From contig JAFLUS010000105.1 of NCBI GenBank assembly GCA_022508685.1, positions 1 through 6,838 on the forward strand: DNA of 6,838 nucleotides, given 5' to 3'. The notes beneath the pieces were generated by a model. The model saw only the letters and a program-made list of their open reading frames with translations. It was not told the origin of the DNA and ran no database searches. This stretch comes from Prevotellaceae bacterium (GTDB taxonomy: Bacteria > Bacteroidota > Bacteroidia > Bacteroidales > Bacteroidaceae). The translations under genes were made by a program, and so were the position numbers. Shown piece after piece: positions 1 through 6,721 of the stretch; position 1 is the stretch's first letter, and the number at the start of each line of letters is the position of its first letter.

Positions 1-1391
1 GCGATGATGATGGCTACCCACGACATTTTGCCGACGGCGAAACGCCAACCGAAGAGTTTGGCGGCTTTCATTCCGGCGAGTGTCATACCAAGCAGCACCT
101 GTATGAGACCAATGATGACGGAAATCACCATCATAGGCGAATAGCCAAAGAGGGTGAAGTTCTTTTCATTGATGAATTTATCCTTCACGGGTGCGAGGAA
201 TGCCCAGTCTTGCTGCGTCAGGTCGATGCCGAAGAAGGAACCGGTGAGTGCTCCGCAGATAATGGTCATCGTACCCAGATAGATGCCGAGCGTAGCAAAC
301 GGCTTTTGCGCTGCTGGCAGTTTGCCATACAGGAAAATGCTGGTTGCCAATATCAAGGCACCATATCCCGCATCGCCCATACAGAGTCCGAAGAACAGCA
401 TGAAGAAAGGTGCGAAATATGGGGTCACGTCGAGGTCGCGGTAATTCGGCAACGAATACATCTTGAGGATGGGTTCGAAGAGCGAACTATATTTGCCATT
501 CTTGATTTCCACCGGCACATTATCGTCTTCACCCGGGTCTTGTGCTTCGTAGAAGATGTGGTTGGCGTCGAGATAGGTTTCGATTTCGGTCGCCTTTTCT
601 TCGGGCACCCAACCAACGATGAGTTTGACGGCATCGCCCGCAACCGATTCGGTGCTGAGGTGAACGCGCGAAAGCGATATGTCGTTTTCGTTTTCCACTT
701 GTGCAGCCTCTATCACGGCACGGCTTTCCGCATTGATGCGCAACAGGTTCTCGTGCACTTGCTTCAAGGATGCTTCGAGTTGCTTCTTCTCTGCCAGATA
801 AGCGGAGAGCGGTTGCGACGGAAGTTCGATGGTTTCGGCAGTGATGTCGGGATGTTCGGGTGAGAAGGTCAAGAAATAGATTTTCTTGTCGACTTCGTTG
901 ATAGGCGTTGCAAAATACTTTTCGCTCCACTCTGCCTGAAACATTTTCGCCGAAACGGCAAAGAAACTGACATTGTAGCCATTCTGCCGAAGCGCGTCCA
1001 ACTGTGCGGCGTCGAATTCGCCCCACGGTTCGAGAGCGGCAATGTTCTTGTCGGTTGCCTCAATGCTGTGCTTGAGGGAGAGTTCCTCTGCCTGCAGTTT
1101 TTCGATTTCATCGACAACCTGCACGCCACGTTCCGCAACGTGCTTCACCGATGCAAGATTGACGGCAGCATACGTGCCTTCGGACGTCCACGTCTCCTGT
1201 GCATAATCGAGTGCCGAAAGGGCATTCTTGTAACGCTCAGCCAAGGCTTTTCCGGCTTCAAACTCGGGACTGGTAGCACCTGATTGGAGTTCTTCCACAT
1301 GTACCACGCCGACTTTGCGGATGTCGGCAAGGAACTGCTCATATTCCTTATTCGTGACAAGGAAAGTGAGTTTTTTCATTTTCGTAATCAT
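1..1391 (-). CDS. atpI: V-type ATPase subunit I (stator a-subunit homologue), 3' end cut off by window
   Basis: This is the membrane stator subunit, which forms the ion half-channels against the rotating K ring and ties the peripheral stalks to the membrane. I translated it by hand from the minus strand: 463 codons are open to the window edge and no stop or frameshift was met. Residues 1-320 are a soluble cytoplasmic domain with helical stretches near 84-120 and 195-235 and a GWVPEE motif at 260-265. The membrane part starts near 323, with the family's signature run MLFFGLCMGDAGYG at 331-344; further hydrophobic segments lie at about 342-356, 366-389 and 420-441, and another begins near 457. 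Homologues run to roughly 600 residues or more, so the last helices, including the essential channel arginine, lie outside. The start chosen is the ATG at 1391, which overlaps the D stop as ATGA and has an SD-like run before it; the ATG four codons later (1379) is an alternative. Subunit K is expected next to the left. Confidence 0.95.
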   Translation of the reverse strand, partial: MITKMKKLTFLVTNKEYEQFLADIRKVGVVHVEELQSGATSPEFEAGKALAERYKNALSALDYAQETWTSEGTYAAVNLASVKHVAERGVQVVDEIEKLQAEELSLKHSIEATDKNIAALEPWGEFDAAQLDALRQNGYNVSFFAVSAKMFQAEWSEKYFATPINEVDKKIYFLTFSPEHPDITAETIELPSQPLSAYLAEKKQLEASLKQVHENLLRINAESRAVIEAAQVENENDISLSRVHLSTESVAGDAVKLIVGWVPEEKATEIETYLDANHIFYEAQDPGEDDNVPVEIKNGKYSSLFEPILKMYSLPNYRDLDVTPYFAPFFMLFFGLCMGDAGYGALILATSIFLYGKLPAAQKPFATLGIYLGTMTIICGALTGSFFGIDLTQQDWAFLAPVKDKFINEKNFTLFGYSPMMVISVIIGLIQVLLGMTLAGMKAAKLFGWRFAVGKMSWVAIII

Positions 1392-2029
1392 GCCACGCTC
1401 TCCTTTCCTTCGTTTTTAGCCGATTCCTGTTCTGCATTCTTGCGTTTCTCCTGCAGCGATTTCAGAATCTTCTGGCTTGATTTCGACAAATTCTCCTCGT
1501 CTTCCATAAAGCGCTTAATCTTCCGCACGGCCTCTTGGAATCCGGGAATCTGCACTTTTTCAAAAAGATTGACTTTCTGCGTCGTCTTCTTTCGTGCATG
1601 TTCCAGCAAACCGAGTTTTGCCATCACGAATTCGTGTTCGACAGCCGTCTTTGCCAGTCCTTGCAGCAGATTGATGCCGTCGAAGTACCACTTCGGTGCA
1701 CTGAAAAGCCCGAACGGCTTGACGTCGAGACGGATGTTGGCAAGAATGGGAATGACAACGCCTGCAATCTTCTTGCGCTCAATCTCCACATCCTTCACCG
1801 CCACCAACGAGGTGTCGAATTCGCCCCAAAGCGCATACAACGATTCGTAGCCGGCTATCTGACGTTCCAGTTTTTTGTCCAATTCCGCGGCTTCGTCCTT
1901 GCACTTCTTCACCTCCAGACGCAACGCCGTTTCCTTACTCTTAATAATAGGTAAGGTACGTTGCCGCATCTTGAGTTGCTTTTCGATTTGCTGAAGCGAC
2001 GTTTTGTTATATTGAAACTTTATTGCCAC
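1388..2029 (-). CDS. atpD: V-type ATPase subunit D (central rotor shaft)
   Basis: This is the central stalk subunit that turns inside the A3B3 head and carries torque between the catalytic sites and the membrane ring. The 213-residue product has the family's usual length and build: a long N-terminal helix rich in Lys, Gln and Glu (about 10-75), a middle segment with PFGLFSAP (105-112), and a C-terminal helix (about 125-200). The conserved part is KVNLFEKVQIPGF (152-164), which matches the VNALExVxIP motif known from archaeal and bacterial D subunits. The C-terminus is Lys/Glu rich and probably flexible. The start is GTG (2029-2027), the only non-ATG start in the operon; the following residues AIKFQYNKTSLQQ match my memory of Bacteroides homologues, so the start is credible. 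An inverted repeat abuts the GTG. The gene begins 39 bases after the B stop and its TGA overlaps the ATG of subunit I. The usual partner of D, subunit F, is not coded here. Confidence 0.96.
   Translation of the reverse strand: MAIKFQYNKTSLQQIEKQLKMRQRTLPIIKSKETALRLEVKKCKDEAAELDKKLERQIAGYESLYALWGEFDTSLVAVKDVEIERKKIAGVVIPILANIRLDVKPFGLFSAPKWYFDGINLLQGLAKTAVEHEFVMAKLGLLEHARKKTTQKVNLFEKVQIPGFQEAVRKIKRFMEDEENLSKSSQKILKSLQEKRKNAEQESAKNEGKESVA
1398..1410 (-). promoter_or_regulatory. SD-like purine run before atpI, inside the end of atpD
   Basis: On the minus strand the last codons of D read AAGGAAAGGAGAG, placing GGAG (1403-1400) 8 bases before the ATG at 1391. This is good Shine-Dalgarno spacing and, with the ATGA stop/start overlap, suggests translational coupling of I to D. 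The run also encodes ordinary Lys/Glu residues of D, and Bacteroidota generally rely little on SD pairing, so its role is an inference. Confidence 0.5.
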
Positions 2030-2053
2030 TTTGAAATAAGTTAAAATTTCAAA
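2030..2053 (-). promoter_or_regulatory. Inverted repeat directly before the GTG start of atpD
   Basis: TTTGAAAT (2030-2037) and ATTTCAAA (2046-2053) are perfect 8-base inverted arms around an 8-base loop, within the 39-base gap between atpB and atpD. In the mRNA the hairpin would end on the base just before the GTG start codon. It contains only one G-C pair, so it is weak. It has no following U-run in the transcript direction, so it does not look like a terminator. It could reduce ribosome access to the D start, which would fit the lower amount of D needed (one D per three A and three B). Confidence 0.4.
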
Positions 2054-2068
2054 CTGTTTATGTTCTCA

Positions 2069-3394
2069 CTACTCTTTCCAGTAAATATCAGTGAATTCCT
2101 TCTTGATATTCACTTCTTCCAACTTGAAGAACTTGCGGAAGAGCGACCACGTTACATCGAGCATTTCGGTGGTGTCGAGGTCGACGTCGATAGCAAGAAG
2201 TTTGTCAGCATATTCCTTTGCAAAGTCGAGAGAGCGGTTGTCATAGTCCGTGAGGTCGAAACCATTTTCAAGTTTCGTCTTCGCGTTAGCCGCATCGGAG
2301 TAGAGACGGATAGCAGCATTCATCACTTGCGAATGGTCCTTGCGTGTCTTCTTTCCTGCCACCAACTGCTTCAGACGCGACAGCGAACGGAATGGGTCGA
2401 CGATGACCTTACCGATGTCGGAGTCACGACGCAGATACAACTGACCTTCCGTGATGTAACCCGTGTTGTCGGGAACGGCGTGTGTGATGTCGCCACCCGA
2501 AAGCGTCGTCACGGCGATGATGGTGATGGAACCGCCGCCTACTGCCTCGGGGAACTGCACGGCTTTTTCGTAAATCTTTGCGAGGTCGGAATAGAGCGAA
2601 CCCGGCATCGAGTCCTTCGACGGAATTTGGTCCATACGGTTGGAGACGATGGAGAGCGAGTCGGCATACGACGTCATATCGGTCAGCAGCACAAGCACTT
2701 TCTCGTGCTTCTCCACTGCGAAATATTCGGCAGCCGTCAGCGCCATGTCGGGCACGAGCAGACGTTCGACAGCGGGGTCTTCCGTCGTGTTCATAAACGC
2801 GATGATGCGGTCAAGCGCACCGGCGTTGGAGAAGGTGTTGCGGAAGAAATAGTAGTCGTCGTTCGTCATACCCATACCGCCGAGGACAATCTTGTCGGCC
2901 TTTGCACGCAATGCCACCATGGCCATCACTTCATTGAACGGCTGGTCGGGGTCGGCGAAGAACGGAATCTTCTGACCGCTGACGAGCGTGTTGTTCAAGT
3001 CGATACCGGCAATACCCGTTGCAATCAATTCGCTGGGCTGACGACGGCGAACGGGGTTCACCGAAGGGCCGCCGATGGGCACTTCCTGTCCTTCAATCTC
3101 CGGCCCGCCGTCAATCGGGTTGCCATAGGCATTGAAGAAACGTCCTGCCAACTGGTCGCTGACTTTCAGCGATGGCGACTTGCCGAGGAACACGACTTCT
3201 GCATTGGTCGGGATACCGCCTGTACCTTCAAACACCTGCAGCGTAACGTCTTCGCCGGCAATCTTCACAACCTGTGCCAACTTGCCGTTGATGGTTGCGA
3301 GTTCATCATAACCAACGCCGGTTGCCTTGAGTGAACACGTTGCCTTGGTTATCTGACTAATCTTTGTATATACTTTTTGAAATGCTGTTGCCAT
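2069..3394 (-). CDS. atpB: V-type ATPase subunit B (non-catalytic head subunit)
   Basis: This is the non-catalytic partner of A in the A3B3 head; it completes the nucleotide site at the A-B interface. The product is 441 residues when started at the ATG at 3394; the frame also extends to a TTG at 3403, which I reject. In order: an N-terminal beta-barrel (about 1-80), a nucleotide-fold domain (about 120-345), and a helical C-terminal domain. Motifs seen are GQKIPFFADPD (140-150), where other B subunits carry a P-loop remnant, LVLLTDMTSYADSL (234-247), TGYITEGQLYLRRD (311-324) and SLSRL (337-341), whose Arg340 is the candidate arginine finger that reaches into the A site. The absence of a Walker A motif is normal for B and separates it from A. 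It starts 24 bases after the A stop, with an AT-rich leader and no SD. It ends with TAG. Length and motifs are normal and I see no damage. Confidence 0.97.
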   Translation of the reverse strand: MATAFQKVYTKISQITKATCSLKATGVGYDELATINGKLAQVVKIAGEDVTLQVFEGTGGIPTNAEVVFLGKSPSLKVSDQLAGRFFNAYGNPIDGGPEIEGQEVPIGGPSVNPVRRRQPSELIATGIAGIDLNNTLVSGQKIPFFADPDQPFNEVMAMVALRAKADKIVLGGMGMTNDDYYFFRNTFSNAGALDRIIAFMNTTEDPAVERLLVPDMALTAAEYFAVEKHEKVLVLLTDMTSYADSLSIVSNRMDQIPSKDSMPGSLYSDLAKIYEKAVQFPEAVGGGSITIIAVTTLSGGDITHAVPDNTGYITEGQLYLRRDSDIGKVIVDPFRSLSRLKQLVAGKKTRKDHSQVMNAAIRLYSDAANAKTKLENGFDLTDYDNRSLDFAKEYADKLLAIDVDLDTTEMLDVTWSLFRKFFKLEEVNIKKEFTDIYWKE

Positions 3395-3418
3395 TGTATT
3401 CAAATTTGGAAATTAAAC

Positions 3419-5158
3419 TTACTGTAACATTTCCTTGATTTGGTTCTTGTAGTCTTCGTACTGCTGCGTCTTGTATGGCGAATAGTTCATCTGCTTGCAG
3501 AGGTTAATCAGTTTCTTGAAGAAATCGGTTACTTCTTCAAAATGGCTGAAGTTGAACTCGTGCTCGCAGACGCTGGTGACGATGTCCATAATCTCTTCCT
3601 GACGCTCCAACGACGACACGGCGTCGACTTCGTCAAACGCATCCTGCTGCAGAAGCACGAAGTCGATAATCTCCGACTTCCAGAACGTCACGTGGTAGTC
3701 AACGGGCACACCGTCATCACCGAGGATGTTGATTTGTTCGGCAATTTCCTTACCACGCTGCATACGTGTCTTCAGCGAAAGCACTTTCGGAATCCACTTG
3801 TCGTTGATTTTCTTCGAAATATATTCGGCAAATTCAGGATATTCCAGATACTTGGAATAAGAATCAATGGGGTTCACAGCAGGATAGCGCTTCTTGTCGG
3901 CACGCTCCTGTTCGAGCGCATAGAAGCAACGCGCCACCTTCTTGGTGTTCTCCGTCACGGGTTCTTTCAAGTTACCACCCGCAGGCGACACGGTTCCGAT
4001 GAAGGTGATGGAACCTACCTCGCCATTGTTCAGATACACATAACCGGCACGACCATAGAAGTTGGCAACCAACGCACCGAGGTCCATCGGGAATGCGTCG
4101 GGGCCGGGAAGTTCCTCCATACGGTTTGACATTTCGCGCAATGCCTGTGCCCAACGCGACGTGGAGTCAGCCATCAGCAACACGCGCAATCCCATCGAGC
4201 GGTAGTATTCCGCCATCGTCATTGCCGTGTAGACCGATGCTTCACGCGCAGCCACAGGCATGTTCGACGTGTTGGCGATGATGATGGTACGCTCCATCAG
4301 TTTGCGTCCCGTGTGCGGGTCGACCAGTTCGGGGAATTCCGTAAAGATTTCCACCACCTCGTTCGCACGTTCACCGCAGGCTGCAATAATCACGATGTCG
4401 GCTTCGGCCTGCTTCGAAATGGCGTGCTGCAACACCGTCTTACCCGTACCGAACGGGCCCGGGATGAAGCCCGTACCACCTTCGACAATGGGGTTGAACG
4501 TGTCAATCGTGCGCACACCCGTTTCGAGCAACTTGAACGGACGCGGTTTCTGCTTGTAGTTGGTCATGGCGAATTTCACGGGCCAACGTTGTACCATCGT
4601 CACCTTTATTTCTTCGCCATTTTCCTTCTCCAGCACGGCAATCACGTCGTCTACCTTATACTGACCGGCAGCCACGATGCTCTTCACGCGTGCCGTACCT
4701 TCCATTTGGAACGGCGCCATGATTTTCAGCGGCTGCGAGTTTTCTTCTACTTTACCCAACCAGTCACTGCCACGCACTTCGTCGCCCTGCTTCACGATGG
4801 GTTCAAAGTCCCACAGGCGTTCGCGGTCGAGCGGGTCGGTGTATTGACCACGTTTGAGGAACACGCCATCCATCTTGTCGAGGTCGTTCTGCAGACCATC
4901 GAAATTCTTCGACAACATACCCGGAGCCAGTTGCACTTCGAGCATGTGTCCGGTGAACTCGGCAACGGCTCCCACTTTCAGTCCACGTGTAGACTCGAAC
5001 ACCTGCACGTACACATCGGAGCCTACCACTTTAATCACCTCCGACATCAAGCGGTCGCCACCGGTTTCAATGTAGCAGATTTCGCCTTGCTTCACCGGTC
5101 CGTCCACCTTCAGCGTCACCATGTTCGCGATAACGCCACTTACTGTACCTTTCGTCAT
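3419..5158 (-). CDS. atpA: V-type ATPase catalytic subunit A
   Basis: This is the catalytic head subunit, which hydrolyses or makes ATP and drives the rotor. The product has 579 residues, close to the usual length. In order: an N-terminal beta-barrel (about 1-75), the inserted 'non-homologous' region specific to A subunits (about 110-190), the nucleotide-binding domain, and a helical C-terminal domain (about 440-579). The Walker A P-loop is intact as GPFGTGKT (234-241, Lys240). CGER (261-264) carries the catalytic Glu263 and is followed by EFPEL (274-278). Walker B is LRVLLMADSTSRW (324-336, Asp331). The usual SPPGG segment appears here as SPAGGNLKEPVTENT (391-405), also with the conserved EPVT. 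All catalytic residues expected are present, so the enzyme should be active. The start is ATG at 5158, 15 bases after the DUF2764 stop, with an AT-rich leader lacking SD; the stop is TAA. The next gene, B, starts 24 bases on. Confidence 0.98.
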   Translation of the reverse strand: MTKGTVSGVIANMVTLKVDGPVKQGEICYIETGGDRLMSEVIKVVGSDVYVQVFESTRGLKVGAVAEFTGHMLEVQLAPGMLSKNFDGLQNDLDKMDGVFLKRGQYTDPLDRERLWDFEPIVKQGDEVRGSDWLGKVEENSQPLKIMAPFQMEGTARVKSIVAAGQYKVDDVIAVLEKENGEEIKVTMVQRWPVKFAMTNYKQKPRPFKLLETGVRTIDTFNPIVEGGTGFIPGPFGTGKTVLQHAISKQAEADIVIIAACGERANEVVEIFTEFPELVDPHTGRKLMERTIIIANTSNMPVAAREASVYTAMTMAEYYRSMGLRVLLMADSTSRWAQALREMSNRMEELPGPDAFPMDLGALVANFYGRAGYVYLNNGEVGSITFIGTVSPAGGNLKEPVTENTKKVARCFYALEQERADKKRYPAVNPIDSYSKYLEYPEFAEYISKKINDKWIPKVLSLKTRMQRGKEIAEQINILGDDGVPVDYHVTFWKSEIIDFVLLQQDAFDEVDAVSSLERQEEIMDIVTSVCEHEFNFSHFEEVTDFFKKLINLCKQMNYSPYKTQQYEDYKNQIKEMLQ

Positions 5159-5173
5159 ACTATATGATTGTTT

Positions 5174-6055
5174 TTAATTTCTTTTAAATTCATCGGGCAC
5201 CTTGGCTTCGCTCCGCAGCGTTTCGATAATCTCGCGGAACGTTTCCCGTCCCTTCTCCGGGTCGAGCAGTTCCCAACGGTTGAGCATCTGCAGTTTGCAC
5301 AGATAGGCAAAGACAGCCTCAATCGAGAAAATATCCATGAACGTCTGCTCGTCGAGCCATTTCCACTTGAACGCATCGATTTGCTTCTCTTTCAGCACGG
5401 GGTCTTCCGTGTCGACGATGCGCATCAGTTCCACCATGTAGTCGAGTTCGTTGATGAGACTGAAGTCCTTCGTATTGTTCGTACGAATCATCTCGTTCAC
5501 CTCCGTGTCGCCGAGGATATACTTCGACACGTTCCATCCCTGCCGACGGGCAATGAGCGCCGTCAGAATGTTGGTGATGTCAAGATTCAGTTTATACCAC
5601 GCAGCAATCATCTTGTTGGGACACTGCATCGCATACTCGTAGAACGCCAGCATCATCTGGTCTTCGGGAAAATAGTCCGCCTTTCCTTTATTAAAATTGT
5701 ACTCGCGCGCGAAGATAGACAGGAACTCCGGATAGCGGTGCACGTTGAAGTTCATCGTCCGCGCAGCCGAAATCAAGTCCTGATACTGCTCCATCGTGTA
5801 GTTGCCATACACGGGAATATCCACGCCCAGCGCCGACACGTCCTCCTTCGCATCGTCCGTCTTCGACGCCTTCAGCAAGCGCACCAGATTGCGGCAGTCC
5901 TGCTCCAGATGAAAATAGAATATGAGTTGCTTGTCTGCTTCAGTCAGCACCTCCTCACATTGTTCCCGAAAGTCGGCAAGCGTAATCGCATGTTTGCCGC
6001 CATCGTCCATCGCAATGTCAGGAACTCCCGCCATCAAGCAATAGTAATTCGCCAT
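5174..6055 (-). CDS. DUF2764-type protein, candidate functional replacement for V-ATPase subunit C
   Basis: The product is 293 residues, soluble, acidic-looking and mostly helical by eye, with no signal peptide or membrane segment. By position (between E and A) and sequence style I assign it to the DUF2764 family, which occurs at this place in V-ATPase operons of Bacteroidota; chlamydial and spirochaete operons have an uncharacterised protein in the same slot. Visible marks are YYCLMAGVPDI at 4-14, a central WYKLNLDITNILTALIARR (153-171), and a C-terminal FSIEAVFAYLCKLQMLNRW (243-261). The central pattern, Asp then Asn-Ile then Leu...Ala-Arg, resembles the helix repeats of the C/AC39 (d) subunits, which link the rotor shaft to the K ring. 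This likeness is my inference by eye, not an alignment. The gene starts at ATG 6055, 44 bases after the E stop, and ends 15 bases before A, so it is surely co-expressed with the enzyme. No canonical C gene is in the window. Confidence 0.85.
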   Translation of the reverse strand: MANYYCLMAGVPDIAMDDGGKHAITLADFREQCEEVLTEADKQLIFYFHLEQDCRNLVRLLKASKTDDAKEDVSALGVDIPVYGNYTMEQYQDLISAARTMNFNVHRYPEFLSIFAREYNFNKGKADYFPEDQMMLAFYEYAMQCPNKMIAAWYKLNLDITNILTALIARRQGWNVSKYILGDTEVNEMIRTNNTKDFSLINELDYMVELMRIVDTEDPVLKEKQIDAFKWKWLDEQTFMDIFSIEAVFAYLCKLQMLNRWELLDPEKGRETFREIIETLRSEAKVPDEFKRN

Positions 6056-6073
6056 AATATTGAAGTCGAAATG

Positions 6074-6084
6074 TTGACAGTCAA
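6074..6084. repeat. Short perfect dyad in the atpE - DUF2764 spacer
   Basis: TTGACAGTCAA is a perfect 5+1+5 inverted repeat in the middle of the 44-base spacer. The single-base centre is too small for an RNA hairpin loop to form on all five pairs, so if it is functional it would more likely be a protein-binding dyad. Such a short dyad can easily arise by chance. Confidence 0.3.
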
Positions 6085-6099
6085 GAAAACGAAAGCGGC

Positions 6100-6690
6100 T
6101 CAGAAGAGCATGTCCACGAGTTGCGGACGAAGGAAATTCTTGAAGTAAGCCTCAAACTCCTCTGCACCGAAGTTCACCTTGTACGAACCATCGGCAGGAG
6201 CCACCGTGAACGCCGTCTTCTGACCATTCACCTGCTCAATCTTCACCTGCTTGTCGAGCAACGCCTTTGCCTTCTTCGCAAACGCAGCCTTCAAGCCTTC
6301 GGCATCCTCCGTCGAAATGACGATATCCTCCTGCGCACCCCACTTTTCAGCCAACTTCAGCATGAATTCCTGCATGAAAGCCTTGTCGTCCGTCAGTTCC
6401 TTCACCGCGTCCGTCACGACCTTGCCGCAGACCACGTTGGCAATCTCCGTCTTGAGCGCGTTCAGTGCCTGCGCATTGAACATCTTCAGTTCCGACTTCG
6501 TATTGTGCTCCATCGTCTGCACGTCCTTCTTGCCTTGTGCCACGATGTCCTCAGCCTTCGCCTTGGCATCAGCCACAATTTTCGCAGCCTGTGCCTCGGC
6601 ATCAGCCACAATCTTCGCAGCCTCGGCATTACCTTTTTCTACCCCTTCCTGCAGGAGTTTGTTGGTCAGTTCTTGAATTTTATTTTCCAT
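6100..6690 (-). CDS. atpE: V-type ATPase subunit E (peripheral stalk)
   Basis: This is the peripheral stalk subunit that holds the A3B3 head still against rotor torque. The 196-residue product shows the family's two parts: an N-terminal Ala/Lys/Glu-rich right-handed coiled-coil helix (about 1-80) and a compact C-terminal globular domain (about 85-196) that caps the head, including DIVISTEDAEGLKAAF (122-137). The helix has near-perfect 11-residue repeats: AAKIVADAEAQ (24-34), AAKIVADAKAK (35-45), AEDIVAQGKK (46-55). Eleven-residue periodicity is typical of E/G stalk helices. The start is ATG at 6690, about 25 bases downstream of the predicted transcript start, making this the first gene of the operon; the stop is TGA. 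Its usual G/H partner is not coded in the window. Sequence identity of E subunits is low between groups, so the call rests on the coiled-coil architecture and on the operon order. Confidence 0.93.
   Translation of the reverse strand: MENKIQELTNKLLQEGVEKGNAEAAKIVADAEAQAAKIVADAKAKAEDIVAQGKKDVQTMEHNTKSELKMFNAQALNALKTEIANVVCGKVVTDAVKELTDDKAFMQEFMLKLAEKWGAQEDIVISTEDAEGLKAAFAKKAKALLDKQVKIEQVNGQKTAFTVAPADGSYKVNFGAEEFEAYFKNFLRPQLVDMLF
6565..6622 (-). repeat. 33-base tandem repeat in the stalk helix of atpE
   Basis: A 25-base segment at 6565-6589 recurs at 6598-6622 with one difference (6580 T versus 6613 C). The offset is 33 bases, exactly 11 codons, so the repeat adds one hendecad turn of the coiled coil without shifting frame. 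The near identity in wobble positions suggests a recent duplication, though low-complexity Ala/Lys coding can look similar. Confidence 0.75.
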
Positions 6691-6721
6691 ACCAATTGAT
6701 ATTTATTTACATTTTATGCTA

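Noticed and set aside
210..863. Plus-strand frame of 217 codons opposite atpI, plus short minus frames over the same region
   Set aside because: The minus-strand atpI frame reads through the whole region with family motifs and no stop, so these are shadows.
2060..3334. Long plus-strand open frame of 424 codons opposite atpB
   Set aside because: It lies antisense to an intact atpB with full family motifs. Its translation is rich in His, Arg and Val and resembles no family I know, as expected for a mirror frame of biased codons.
3395..3403. TTG start adding three residues to subunit B
   Set aside because: The ATG at 3394 gives the 441-residue protein beginning MATAFQKVYT, matching my memory of homologues. 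The TTG has no supporting signal.
3401..3408. Palindrome CAAATTTG in the atpA - atpB spacer
   Set aside because: It is an 8-base AT-rich palindrome without extended arms, so it is likely chance.
4313..6148. Two plus-strand open frames (4313-5167 and 5168-6148) nearly back to back
   Set aside because: Both lie antisense to atpA, the DUF2764 gene and the end of atpE, with shadow-type composition. The seam between them only mirrors the short spacer between DUF2764 and atpA.
6707..6712. Minimal upstream ATG-TAA in the atpE leader
   Set aside because: A start followed at once by a stop in an AT-rich leader is expected by chance, and nothing else supports a regulatory uORF.
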